Origin: Siphonodentalium dalli
Taxonomy: Eukaryota; Mollusca; Scaphopoda; Gadilida; Siphonodentaliidae
Reading direction: 5' to 3'
DNA: 64,000 bases
Assembly: GCA_032622095.1 (NCBI GenBank)
Contig: CP136068.1
Coordinates: forward strand, 149,801,365-149,865,364
Positions 33,890-46,196 of this stretch are shown piece after piece. Position 1 is the first letter of the stretch. Each line of letters starts with the position of its first letter. The notes beneath the pieces are model-generated. The model made no database searches. It was given only the letters and a program-made list of their open reading frames with translations, and had not been told where the DNA came from. The translations under genes and the position numbers were made by a program.

Positions 33890-36110
33890 ATCGCTATAGC
33901 CCAATTTAACACGGCCAGATTAGCCTTTCTACAATACTTACAACGCGCAAGTGAGCAGAAAGCGTGCGAAGATCTTGAGTTTTATGCAACCCACGACCAA
34001 GTGCGTTTCTTGAAATCATTTAGTTCTGACTGACAAGCAAATGGTCTTACAAATATTATGAACTTCAATGATGTATTTCTCTGTGACCAAACTGACATTC
34101 TTCTAGCATGGAGGTCGTATTTCGAGTCTCTCTACAAACCAGACGAGCACCATGACCTTTATTTCGAATAATCCATACACATGCGACTTGCATCTTTACT
34201 TGACAATTCACACGCAGACTACAACTCGACATTGCTCCTTCGTCTTTTCAATGGTATCTTGGCGTTAGAGTGGATACCACCAGCACTAAAAATTGGAATA
34301 ATCGTTCCCTTATATAAAGCTTCACCGAAGCCCAAGCATATCCCGGACAGCTACAGAGGAATAACTCTTTTGCCGGTGATATACAAAACATTCGAGAGCA
34401 TCCTCCTAAACAGATTTATGGGTGATAATTGTCTTGAGGATTTCCCTAACGTACTTCAACACGGATTAAAGAAAAACGTCAGCTGTGTGATGCCATCATT
34501 TATTCTGGAGGGGGCATTAAGCTACGCCGCTGACATGAACTCTCGTGCATATATGTGTGCTTTCTTGATAGTCAGGAAGCTTTTGACCGAGCCTGACACC
34601 AAGGCTTCTTGGTGAAACTCAATGAACTCGGTTTCAAATGCAAAATACTACGCATTGTCTCCAACATACACGAGTCGAGTGATGTATAATGGCACATTAT
34701 CAGAACCAGTGGATATTCTGCAAGGAACAAGACAAGGGGCCGTGACTTCCCCTTTTTTCTACCTTGTATTTATCAACGACTTGCTAGCGCGTCTCCGTTC
34801 AGCGAACGAAGGACTATCAGTCGGTCACGTTAACTACACGGCTCCAACAACTGCTGACGATATCCTCTTGATTTCTACATCAAAAGCTTGTCTAGATAAT
34901 CTCATCGATATAGCAACTCATATGCTCGGAAATGGCAATTTATGTTATCGAACACCAAAAGTTGTGTTGTTGTATTCAACGAGTCGGGGCGTCAACACGA
35001 GCGCAGCAACAGAACTTGGCCTATCGGAGACCAAACGCTCCCTGAGACGACAGACTGTGTGCAAATAGGGATAAAACAGTGCAAGTTCAATAACACTAAT
35101 ATCAGGGCCTCTGATATTTCTGATAAGCTTAGAAAAACATTCTTCGCAATCGCTGGTAGAAATATCACGAAACAGTGCACACTGCCCACGATGACCTCTC
35201 TTCTAAAAACTATTGTTCTGCCAAAATGTCTCTATATGGGTGTGAAATTCTGACAACCTCTACATATTCCAATGTTTACTGCATGGAGAAAGCTTATCGC
35301 TCGTGTGTTAAGCATATACAATCTCTCCCAACTCGGACTCCTACTGTTATTTCAATGAGCCTGTTAGGTCTTATGCCACTCGAAAACGAAATACACATAA
35401 AGAAACTTCCATTCCTCGCTGATCTAATTTACCTTCCCGATGGTCACCAGGAACCACTGCGAATTTTCTTATATAAATTCTTCTTACAGAGACTATCCGT
35501 ACGTGCGACAACAGGGTTTGTTTCAGACATTACACAGTTACTTCGGCAATACAATCTGCACGCGTATCTGGATACTTTCGTTGCGACTGGCGAATTTCTT
35601 TCTAAATCAGCATGGAAGCACCTCTGCAAATCAACAGTACAGTCACACTATGTTATACAATGGAAAACTACAGTGGACAGAGATACTTCACTTGATTTGT
35701 TTCGCATTGTGCACAATGATCCACTGTCATTTTGGAGTATTTGGACATTGCTGAAAAGGGAACCCTAGTGCGTCTCAAGCTCTGAAAAATTTCGCTCCAC
35801 TGCTGAACATTTTCTAACGATCGCACGTGTCGCGCTTGTGGTAACGGGATTCAGAATGACATATTACACGCCCTTCGTTATTGTACAGCAGCCAATTCAC
35901 TCGCGCTTCGGAATTCGTTCTGGGAGCACATTCTTGATCAGGTTGGTCTAAGGTTCTGTACATGGATTCTAGAGATGATATGTCTCTGTTAGCCCTGATT
36001 CTTGGTGGTGAGCCAATTAACTCACCCGCCGAACTTGACAACAATATAGAAACTATAATTCTCGATATGGCTCACTTCATTTATGGGATGTGTCATCTGA
36101 TCCAGTAACA
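33890..36110 (+). pseudogene. LINE (non-LTR retrotransposon) ORF, long but frameshifted
   Basis: Family-consistent sequence continues through several frames. In order: QRASEQKACEDLEFYATHDQ (about 33939), DILLAWRSYFESLYKPDEHH (about 34090), then the reverse transcriptase from 34181 with IGIIVPLYKASPKPKHIPDS and YRGITLLPVIYKTFES. Next comes the first Asp box FLDSQEAFDRA in another frame (about 34563), ILQGTRQGAVTSP (about 34715) and TADDILLIS (about 34850). Then follow LPKCLYGCEI with MEKAYRSCVKHIQSL (about 35220-35320), SAWKHLCKSTVQSHY (about 35607), and a zinc knuckle NDRTCRACGNGIQNDILHAL (C-x2-C-x8-H-x4-C, about 35817). A tail DMSLLALILGGEPIN runs to about 36100. At least five frame changes and several stops mark it as dead. 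The 5-prime endonuclease is not seen. It is related to the minus-strand copy at 17949-20110. Confidence 0.85.
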
Positions 36111-37329
36111 ATTACTTTGAGTAAATAAATATGCGTTTGCACATAAAACAGAATCGCACTCACATGGACGGGTCTCTTCAAGATATGACGCATACAATCA
36201 GCCACGCAACGGTTCTGTTTTCTTAATTATCTCCATTTGCTGTATAATATATATTTCCATGTATGTATATATATTCTCCTACAAGGAGGTATACAATAAA
36301 ATACATTATGTTGACATTGGTCATTTCCATATATACCAGCAGTGTAATTGCAGTACCCGCGAGTTAACTAAAAACCCACAAGTGACAGTTATTATGTGTA
36401 TAGTCACGTTGTTACACATGTGTTATTTTGATAGTCACTAAAAAGTTTACTCACACTCGGACTCGAGGAATGGTGTACCTGAAAGCTTATGCTGATATTC
36501 TTTCTATTTTTTAATTAAAATAATTACACTTCTGCTGTATAATATATTTGTAGATATGCCTTAACATTCTACATGTATATCACAAAAACGTGGCTGCACT
36601 AAAATAAATTATAATAGAGACTGGCATCAGAGCCAAAATATACTTTCAAATAGTGTATTGGATACAAAGTATATTAAATATAAAAGAACTAAACTATTTT
36701 TCAAATTAAAAATATAACGTCTGTATACGATACTATTATTTGAGATGCATCAGGCAATATTTACAAATAAAAGTGAATATATCGGATACAGATCACTGAA
36801 CTAGTTTGGCGCTCACTATCTTATATCCGATCGTTCCCAAATTTCATATGCATTATCGAGATGAGATTAAATGGGGGGGGGGGTGTAAATGCAGAAAATT
36901 TTCAGATTTCGTTTTTAAAAACATGACTTGTAGCAACGCCTATATCTCTAAACTGCATTCATAATTCGTAAATAGCACATGCATGATCTTGATCGCCTCT
37001 AAACTGAAGCTATCGATTTTTAACTATTCTATGAAAAAGATGGCCGCCGACAGCCTTCTAGGCTTGATTTTTGCTGTAACTTTGTCATTTGGTATTCTCT
37101 ATATATGCAGCATCTTTCATTTGATTGATTCTAAATAGCATATGCATGTGTGTAACTTATCACAACCAAAGAGGAAGTAAAGACACATTCAAGAAAACAT
37201 ACAGTTCCTTTTTAAATGTGTCTTTCGGTGTTGACAAAATTTGTTCAACAACCCTTATATCATACATGTTTATTTCACAGGAAACACTAAATAACCCAAC
37301 GCAATTTGAATATCATAATTATATTCTAA
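36111..37329. other. Non-coding, presumed LINE 3-prime tail and spacer
   Basis: AT-rich sequence after the LINE frame. A poly-G run lies at about 36872-36882. No clear poly-A or tandem tail of the LINE was seen. Confidence 0.4.
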
Positions 37330-37661
37330 TTAAAGGTACTCAATTCGATCAGACGCTCCTAAATTACTATTTCTTTGGCTTCGGAGGTAAAAACAAATTT
37401 GATTCGAGTCGAGGAACCCACCCATCAAACCTCAGAGTGATCATATATCGTTTTTTGTTATTTCTCGAGATGTGTAATAATATGTGGCCCAGAAACATGT
37501 GGTCAAACGGAGGGTTTCGGACAATATTGAGGAAGATGGATAACTCTAAAATCAAGTGGTAATACGGTCAAATTTCGTGTTACTTTCGAGATAATGCGGC
37601 CATATTTTGTTGTTGTATCTTGATGGTATGAGGTCCATCTGATCGGATTGAGTGCCTTTAA
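37330..37661 (+). mobile_element. TTAA-type MITE, family B copy 2
   Basis: Ends TTAAAGGTACTCAATTCGAT and ATCGGATTGAGTGCCTTTAA (the last two bases before TTAA differ from the left). Shares ATTACTATTTCTTTGGCTTC, TTTGATTCGAGTCGAGGAAC and GGATAACTCTAAAATCAAGT with the other copies. Non-coding. Confidence 0.85.
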
Positions 37662-39060
37662 CATAGTACTAAAGTTCCGGTATTGACATCGATATAATTG
37701 CTATAAGCTCTTACGTCACTGCGCGTGCCGGTAATAAACGTGCACAGGCTGCAATCGATACAACCCGGTTCCTCTTTATTTCCGGTTCGGCATTATATCG
37801 TCCGGTTCGTTAGCACAAAATATGCTGTTTTCGAATGTGGAGATTTTGATTTCCAAAATCCGCTATACAATAGTCCAGTTTTGATCTCTACGTTGTTTTA
37901 TTTTCCACCAAGCAGTTCTTCGCTAAGAACGTAAGCATGCTATTGTTTCAATTATGACTGCTCTGAAAATTTGAGGTGTTTGCAGCATTGCATTGAATGT
38001 ACCGTGAGTTTTGTGGGACAATTCAGAATCTCTAGACGTTCACATAGCGATGGGAACATGCTACTGACCAATTAGGCCAAGCCTTGTATGTAAGTTTGTA
38101 ATTATTTAGAAGTGCCTATGTAGTTGAACTACCAAGAATGCACACGACTGTGTCGCTAAATCGGTCATTATATATATCATTGTTATCCTTCATCCCATTT
38201 AATCCCATTTTCTTCTGATTGGCTGAGAGTTTGTCACATGGCGGGCCGCAAATCACTTATTGCCCTCGAGGGTAACATTTTCTCAGTTATTGACCCCTCA
38301 GCTGTTACCGGTAAACATTGAACTATGAAGAACTCAACATGCAGAGATTCTCTCACAGCTCTCTAACAATTAAAGCACGCTATGTATAAATTGTGTTATC
38401 GTGGACACAAATCCGTTATACGGTGTAATGTTCCCATTGGACCTTTTTATATCAATAATAAATACCGTGGGACAAATAGATAAACCTTATTATGCAGTTG
38501 GTATGTGCTGCAGACTTGCACATACGATGTGCATACGTTACAAATACGTTTATGTATAAGCTATAAAGATCAAATAGCCACTCTTTACTGTTTATCAATT
38601 GACTATTTCTTTTCGGCAATACATTCCTCAGACTTCAGAAGAATACCCTTATGTTGCGTAACAATCTGTAACATCTGTCAATTTCTTTTTGCACAACTAC
38701 AACGTGTTAGTTTCACATTTTAGCGTTCTGGAAATTAACACGTCTGCCTGCGTCTTTAGGCTCATTTGAAACGAAACCGAACATTTCGCTGCATGGCTAA
38801 TTCAACTTCGAAATTGCTTTACTCCTCTTTCCGTGAACCGATTCCCACCATGCAACCAGCAAACTGACCGGAGAATAGCTGCGCAAATGATGGGTCTGTT
38901 AATTATGAATGTTTTTTATTTTCTAAATAGCGAGGATTCCAACATAAAATTAACTTTCCGAACTGGATTAAAGAGTATATTCGCGCATTTATGCCTGCTA
39001 TTAAGGAGGTTCGTGTGTACTCCTTTGTCAGATAACAAAACAGTTGTCACCCTTGTTTTC
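37662..39060. other. Unannotated spacer
   Basis: No motif-bearing frame, tandem array or long palindrome recognised. Confidence 0.4.
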
Positions 39061-39171
39061 GTGAGACACGGGGATTTGTCGCCGCTCTCGACCTGGAATG
39101 TCACCCTCGGGCCTGGCGGCCATCGGGTGACAACCCAGGTCTCGAGCGGGCGACAAATCCCCGTGTCTCAC
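39061..39171. repeat. GC-rich palindrome, ~50-bp arms
   Basis: GTGAGACACGGGGATTTGTC ... CTCTCGACCTGG pairs with CCAGGTCTCGAG... GACAAATCCCCGTGTCTCAC around a short interior that itself partly pairs (TGTCACCCTCGGGCC / ATCGGGTGACA). Its GC content contrasts with the AT-rich surroundings. A single isolated hairpin of this size could be a MITE or a small-RNA precursor. Confidence 0.8.
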
Positions 39172-39964
39172 TCAATCGCGGGCGACAACTGTATATTATA
39201 TATAATGGATGTTATATTTGGGAACTAGTCTAGTTTGACGAATTCTTTTCTACAATGTATATAACTAAACCCAATGTTAAGTCACTGTTCAGCTAACTAA
39301 ATGGAACCCAAATACATTCTCAGTTTGTTTAGGTGTCAATAACGAAAGATGCAGCGTTGTGCTGTTTTGTTTGTAATTTGACCTAAAGTCTGTTTCAAGG
39401 AATTCCAAATGATATATGTATTATATATTTTATTAAAAATGTAGGTCCTTATTCATTTTATTTCCTTCTGCCTGGTTCATTGGAAACTCAACTACACAAA
39501 CGTTATTATTGGGCGCCATTCAGATGGATTGTACAACCACGTCCATACAACCAACTGAGTATCATTATTGAGGAAACGAGGATGTTAGTTTGTTATCCAA
39601 TTAAATACTGATGCGAAGTGTCCATATATATATGGTTCTGCGTGTGCTAAAAGAGGAACACGTCCATGTCGTTCATATTGTTGCCACTTTGGACGCCATC
39701 TTTGACGACACCATTGTATAACTTCAAGGTAAATGCCATACAATGGTGTATCTAACGTAAATTGACTTTAGTGTCACAATATGGCCAACGACATTTGAGA
39801 AAATACCTCAATAATATGCGCGACATTCACTCGAAGATTGGTTTTCGGTTACCACAGATTGGGGTGGGGTTAAATAAATGACATTTTTTATTAAACGAAA
39901 GAGTCAATGGCCCCCTAGCTCAACTTGGTGAGGAGTTAATTTTTTGCTGAGCAATGCAAAAAAA
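39172..39964. other. Unannotated spacer
   Basis: Includes a short inverted pair around ACCATTGTATAACTT (39710) and ACAATGGTGT (39739). Nothing gene-like. Confidence 0.4.
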
Positions 39965-40990
39965 TGATAAAGAAGAAGTTACGCTGAAGATCCATATCAA
40001 GTTTGATCATGATCGGATGAGTTATGTGGTCTGTTGGGTGCGCCAAACGATTTAGTCGCACAAAGAGTAAATTTCAAGATGGCCGCTGTTTTTTCAACGA
40101 ATGTCTGTCAAAATATGAGGCTCCATCTAGAGGTCACCCCGAAGATCCATATGAAGTTTTGTGATGATCGGATGAGGGATGTGATATGTGGGCTGCGTCA
40201 AAGATTTAGTCTGTAGGCTGCGCCAAAGGATTTAGTCATGGCGGCTATGTTTTTTAACGAATTTCGATATTTAATAGGAGGCTCCCATCTAGAGGTCACC
40301 CCGAATAATCATATTAAATTTGGTGATGATCGGATGAGGGATGTGATATGTGGGCTGCGTCAAAGATTTAGTCATACAAAGAGTAAATTCCAAGATGGCC
40401 GCGGGGGCATGTTTTTCAGAATTTTTTTCAAATTTGATAGCTCCCATCTAGGTGATTCTAAACATGCCTGTGTAAATTTTCAAATCAATTCTCCAATAAA
40501 TGCGGCTGCGGGGTCTGCCGATGGATTCAAATTTGAAATCCAAGATGGCTGCTGGCGGCCATGTTTTTTAAAACAAATTTCGGTCAAAATAGAAGGCTCT
40601 CATCTCGAGGTCAACCGAAGATCCATATGAAGTTTGGTGACGATCGTATGAGAGATGTGGCCTGTAGGGCGTGCCAAAGGATTTAGTCCTGTAGTAAAAT
40701 ACAGGATGGCTGCCGGCGCCATATTTTTCATTGAAAATCGTTCAAATTCTATAGCTCCCATCTACAGTTGATCACAATCGTGCCTGCAAATTTTTTTAAA
40801 TGATCCGGCCATAAATACGGGTGTGCCGATTGATTCAAATTTGAAATCCAAGATGGCTGCTGGCGGCCATGTTTTTCATCTAATTTACGGGAAATTCGAT
40901 AGCTCCCATCTATAGGTCACCCTAAAGCTACATATGAAGTTTGGTGAAGATCGGATGAGGGATGCGGCATGTAGTGCGTGCCGAAGGAAA
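39965..40990 (+). repeat. Degenerate tandem repeat, ~160-300 bp spacing, AAGATGGC type
   Basis: Recurring blocks are GATCCATATGAAGTTTTGTG, GATGATCGGATGAGGGATGT, GCGCCAAAGGATTTAGTC, AATTCCAAGATGGCCGC and ATAGCTCCCATCTA. Several copies are missing parts. The palindromic core ATGGCTGCTGGCGGCCAT appears twice (about 40544 and 40852). No protein signal. Confidence 0.8.
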
Positions 40991-41779
40991 TTGTTGACGG
41001 ACGCACGGACAGACGCAGGGACGACGGACGCCAACCCATGACAATAGCTTAAACTTTACTTCGTAATGTTGAGATAAAAAGTTGTGAAATGGTTGATGAT
41101 TTAGATATTTTCCAAACGACAATTGAACTAGATTAATTTTGATATAACATGAGTTGATATCGTGCATTGTTCTGATCGCATTTTTACGGGTGTTCAAAAG
41201 CGAAAAATGGTACATTTTTAGCAAGAAAAATAAAATAAAATGTAAAAAAAAAAAATATGTACACCAATGCGATCTCTTTGGTTTATTGAGATAGATAATT
41301 CCAGTCTGTCATACTCGTGCATTTTTTCTATGCTTCTAACAAAATTTTAGCCACAAAATAATAACTTTTTCAGAAATTAGTGAGAATTGCATAAAAACAT
41401 TGCATTAACCTTGGCACGGGGTACTGGCATCGTTGAATATTATTTCCATATCGCAAATTGAACACTTGCTTGCCATGGGAAGATTCAACTTGTCCTATCG
41501 CCGACGGGCTATCTCGAAAACTAGAGGACTTTTTCGATCAAAACACCGCTCTGCTATTAGCATACAATGAAGTTGAACAGAGGCAACAATCTCGAAAACA
41601 TATACATAAATGCCCATGTCGGAGAGTCCACCAATTTACAAAGGCGTGTCAAAATGAAATTTAAACATTACTGTGAACATGTTTTCACAGGAACCACGTT
41701 AACTTGCGAAGTGGTAACATTCGGTTGAATTCACCTTGTACATGTAATACAGTTTCGGGTTTTGGTGCCGTGAACTTTT

Positions 41780-43275
41780 CCCGCCCAGATCATGCCATGA
41801 ATCTCTACTAATGCTAACGCCCGTATAGATCATATTCCACCAGTACAAAACCTGCGTCCGGAAATGGTTTCCGGATGATAACTTTGGTTTCGGTTATTAG
41901 ATCAAAAGCAAATTTCATAGGTGAGTTTATCAGACCAAAATAAACGTCCAGTTCGAATATGGGTTTGCTCCGCCCATTTTTGCAAGAGTTATGACCATTT
42001 TTTGACTTAGAAAACCCCTGAAAGTTGGTTTCCGGGTGATAACTTTAGTAGCGTTAATCGGATTCAAACCAAATTTGGTATATTACTTTCTCCCAGCAAA
42101 ACACAGGTCAAGTTCGAACTTGGGTTCTGCCCGGCCATTTTTTGCACAGTTATGCCCCTTTTTCGACATAGAAAATTAAGTTTTCCTTCTGTTTTTTTGG
42201 TTTCCGGATGATAACTTGATTTTGGATTGTTTATATGCAAAACCCGTTTTTTTTGTGGATTACTTATATCAAAATACAGCTCAAGTTCGAATTTCGGTTT
42301 AATCCGATAATGTTTGCGAGAGTTATGGCCCTTTTTTTGTCCACCGACCCGACATAAAACCCCAAAAGTTGGTGTCCGGATGATAACTTTAGTAGAGTTA
42401 ATCAGATTTAAACCAAATTTGGTATGTGTCTTTCTCCCAGCAAAACACAGGTCAAGTTGGAATTCGGGTTCCGCCCGCCAATTTTCACCAGAGTTATGTC
42501 CCTTTTTTACTAAGAATTTTTGCCAATTTGAGGTTTCCGGATGATAACTTTAGTATATGTGTACTGAATGAAATTAAATTTGGTATATGTAGGTTTACTA
42601 GCACAAAAGACAGATCAAATTCGATTTCGTGTTCCGCCATGCCAATTTTTATACGCAAACAACGGACGTATGGTCTTTTCGACTTAGAAAATTCAATTTT
42701 TCTTGTAATTTTCTTCATTTTATGCCAAATTGAGGTTACCGTATATTTTTACTTTAAGAGTTTTTTTAAGATTTGGTTATTTGTATGCATGTCAGTAATG
42801 AGACAATGCACAAGTGTCTTATCCATATAGTATACTTCAACAAAGCCTCCGCTCCAAATGAAGCCACCGGTTCGGGGAACACTGTGGCCGAGCGGCCTTT
42901 TATTAATTTTGTTTTCTTAATAATGTACTTCACTGCAGAAGGTCCCATGCAACTCGAACTTTCACGATTTAAGTGACTCTTTGAGCGATTTTGACTTTGC
43001 GTTTCTTACAATTATGAAAATTTTCCTGGGTAATTATTTGAATGTTTATTGCGATATCGGCTCAGAAAAGCATGAAATTTCGAGTTGGGACCTTCACAAA
43101 TAGTGAAGTACACTATTAAGGAACAGATAATAATTAAGAATTATATTCCCCGTGTTATTTTTTCGACCTTATAAGGTTCCCTGTCAAAAGTTCCAAGGTT
43201 TTGTATTGGTGGAATATGATCTCTACGGGCGTTAGCCATAGTAGAGATTCATGGCATGATCTATACCCGCCCCAC
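41780..43275. mobile_element. Fold-back unit enclosing a ~165-bp tandem array
   Basis: The outer arms are GATCATGCCATGAATCTCTA... (41788) against TAGAGATTCATGGCATGATC (43243), with the next 40 bp also pairing (CGCCCGTATAGATCATATTCC / GGAATATGATCTCTACGGGCG, 20-21 bp). An inner inverted pair is TAATGTACTTCACTGCAGAA (42919) against TAGTGAAGTACACTATTA (43105). At 41860-42740, five tandem units each begin GTTTCCGGATGATAACTTTA (starts near 41868, 42029, 42202, 42373, 42532) and contain AAATTTGGTAT, CAGGTCAAGTTCGAA and AGAGTTATG-CCCTTTTT. Non-coding. Confidence 0.7.
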
Positions 43276-43406
43276 TGCCCAGCGTGTCAACTCGAGTCAT
43301 GATTGTAGGGGGTGAAGGTATACATTATAAGTAGCTTCAAGTTCAAATAGCCAAAATGAATTTGTCTGTGAAGTGGTATGATTGATATCAACTTTAGTCG
43401 TAACAA

Positions 43407-43755
43407 TTAAAGATGCATAATCCGAATTCACGCTCGCAAATTACTATTTCTTTGGCTTCGGGTGGGTATAAAATATTCGATTCGAGTCGTGGAACCCATC
43501 CATCAAAGTTAAGAGTGATCAGATGTCAAATGTCGACGAGAAGACGGTCTCGGACCAAATTGCCGATGAAGATGGATAACTCTAAAATCAAGTGGCTTTT
43601 TGTGTCAGATATTTGACAAACCGGCAAAATTTCGTTGTACAAAATGTTGACAAATAACAGGTTTTGGGCAATTTTGCTGCTGTTGTTGTTGTTGTTGTTG
43701 TTGTTGTTGGAATCTGATTATATGGGCACCATCGAATCCGATTGAGTACCTTTAA
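43407..43755 (+). mobile_element. TTAA-type MITE, family B copy 3, with (GTT)n
   Basis: Ends TTAAAGATGCATAATCCGAA and TCCGATTGAGTACCTTTAA. Shares GGATAACTCTAAAATCAAGT with copies 1 and 2, and has a GTT microsatellite (43682-43709) near the right end, as does the copy at 27811. Confidence 0.85.
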
Positions 43756-44300
43756 TTTGTATTATGAGTTCCCAACATGCATGGAATATAATACAAACAT
43801 ACCGATATATACATGTCCTGTAGTCTGTGGACCCGGCTATTCTAAATCTAATAGAGCCAGTTGCTCTGATTATAAACGTCAGGTTCGCGGACACATACAT
43901 GTCCTTTATTTAATTGTAATTCATGACCTTACCTGATAAATATATAAATATTGATCACATTTTACACATCATCCCTTAGAAAGAAGCCGACTTATTCCCA
44001 CTGAAGTGTGTCATATATATTATAGTTTTCCTATATCGACCCTCAGTTCTTAGAATTAAGCATTTTCCAAGAAATTCCGAGAAAAATAAATACAGGAAGT
44101 AAACAGAAAATGTTTGTGTTTACGAAATGTCCCGTGTGATAGTAATGATAGAGTTATTCCTCTTTGGGTGTATCGCGCGCGAGCATCGACAATCTTACCT
44201 GTGTTTCAAATCTGCCAGAATTATTGTATTAAGAATCCTTACAGACATAATGTTTATGACGCTAGTTTAGCTATATGTGGCGAATCTAACACTGTATAAG
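43756..44300. other. Unannotated spacer
   Basis: No supported structure; a short CCCGGCTATTCTAAATC / ATTCTAGA-like region does not extend into a repeat. Confidence 0.35.
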
Positions 44301-44800
44301 CAGGGACGTGGCGACAGGGTTGTTTGGGGGGGGGGGGTGTCTCACCCACCAACTTTGGTCAAAATTTTCAACAGTTGGAAATTTCATACCTGACACAACA
44401 TTAGTTGGAAATTTCACACCAACAATAGGATGGAACTGTTCTTGTAGTTTGATTTTCAAACAATTTATTGGGGGGAATTTATTGTTTTTGGACCAATATT
44501 TGCATATTTTCCAACTTTTGGTAAAAATGTTGGACTGAAATGGCCATCAGTTGGAAATTTTCCAACCTTAGGGGGGTATCAGGTTGGAAATTAACAACAC
44601 TTGGAAAGCTTGTGTCGTGGTCCCTCCCCCGTGGCCAATAAAAAACTGCTAATTAGTTTAAGAAAACAATAAGGTGCAAGTGGGTGCAGATGGAAATATG
44701 CAAAACTTGTGTTCGGTCTGATTCAAGGGGGGGGGGGTGCAGTTGGAATTCCCCAAAGTGGACACCATCACCCAAATGGAGACCCTCTAGCCACGTCCTG
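44301..44800 (+). mobile_element. hAT-like non-autonomous element, copy 2
   Basis: Begins CAGGGACGTGGC and ends GCCACGTCCTG, with flanks TGTATAAG (44293-44300) and TGTACAGG (44801-44808), an 8-bp duplication with two differences. It shares GTTGGAAATTTCATACCT, TTATTGGGG-GAATTTATTG and the end block AGTGGACACC..GGAGACCCTCTAGCC with 18818-19982, but lacks the second and third internal repeats of that copy. Confidence 0.8.
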
Positions 44801-45938
44801 TGTACAGGCATTCCGAAAATCGAGAAACTTTTGTGAAATAAACGCCTCAAAAAAGTAAGTTCCCCATATATATAATACCATATACACGTAGCTCCAATGT
44901 ACCTCGCCCGATCGTATTGAAATTTTGAACGAATTTAGAACATGGTAAATGCAGTATATTGTGTCAGTTAATTATCCCTATCAGTTTTCTAATGTTACTT
45001 CTTCCCTAATGTCGATTGATTGGAAAATAAAAACATTTAAAAAATCAGTGATGGTTAAGTGTCATCGACCTTATAACTGCATATGATTGTCTTCAACGTA
45101 ATCAGTTGTCACGGGGGGGATTTAGGGGTATGGTTTTTAACCACACCCGTATCTGACACACGCACTGAATTTACCGAGAGGACCATGCAGGTCACAGTAC
45201 ACCAATTATTCTCCATAGGCGACAGTGTTAATGTCCGGGGTTATGCTCGATTCCTTGTGAATGCTGGAACTTTCTAACCTAGTCAAATTTGAAGAATGAC
45301 TCTTCGGACCCAATATGACCAAAAACAAATTAATATGTCCGTGTGCCTTTTCCGTCTTTAAATTTACCGCTTTAGATACTATCCTAATTCCGGACAAAAA
45401 GTCATCATCAAATTTTCAAACATACACCCATTAAATGCCAGGATAATTATTTCACCCACTCTGGATCAATATTCATATAGGTATAATATTTCCATGGTGC
45501 CTTTAATTTTCTTTTTTTTTAGAATTAAATATATCCCAATCAAAAGCAACAATTCAGTTGCCAGGTGTGATTTTATGCTGATTTGAGTACAAGCTGCAAA
45601 ACAAGAGTTCAGTCCCCTCGCTACACTATGTCTGAACGCTGCCGGCACGTGTATTTTCTTAATTAAATCTAACATTTTTATTGAAGTGTTTTGCCAGTTA
45701 CAATTCATTCTGACTTGATCTAGACCACTTTCTAATGAGTATGGACAGTTCAGTTTCTCAGAATGATGCAGAATGAATTGTAACCTACAAAAGTCTCAAA
45801 TAATTAAATGCGACATTTCTTCACATTCCGTGTAGGTGCGGGCAGCGTTAAGTCCTGATTTGAGTATGGGTTACAGCACACCAAGGGAGGGGGGGGGTAA
45901 TTTTTTTATATTTGGTGTACTATAATCTGCAATATGTG
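44801..45938. other. Unannotated spacer
   Basis: No gene motif or array recognised. A poly-G run at about 45888-45897 lies just before the palindrome. Confidence 0.4.
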
Positions 45939-46196
45939 CAAGCCTTGAAATAGGGTGTCTGTCATTTGCAGAATGAGGTCCCCAGAGGGTGAATTTAGTT
46001 ATGCTACCCCGCATAGCGGGCTAGCATTACCAAATTCACCATCTGGGAACCTCATTCTGCTGAGGTGTAAGCAGTATGAGGTTCCCAGAGGGTGAATTTG
46101 GTGGTGATGCTAGCCCGCTATGCGGGGGTAGCATCACTAAATTCACCCTCTGGGGACCTCATTCTGCAAATGACAGACACACTATTTCAAGGCTTG
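45939..46196. mobile_element. Compound palindrome, family D copy 1
   Basis: The outer ends CAAGCCTTGAAATAG and CTATTTCAAGGCTTG pair, as does the whole 258 bp. Each half is itself a palindrome of the form AATGAGGTCCCCAGAGGGTG ... CCGCATAGCGGG ... closing with its complement. It is therefore a palindrome of palindromes. Smaller copies are at 61224-61293 and 62364-62483. Non-coding. Confidence 0.85.

Noticed and set aside
35814-36044. Separate minus-strand gene opposite the LINE tail
   Set aside because: Shadow of the LINE zinc-knuckle region, which has clear family motifs on the plus strand.
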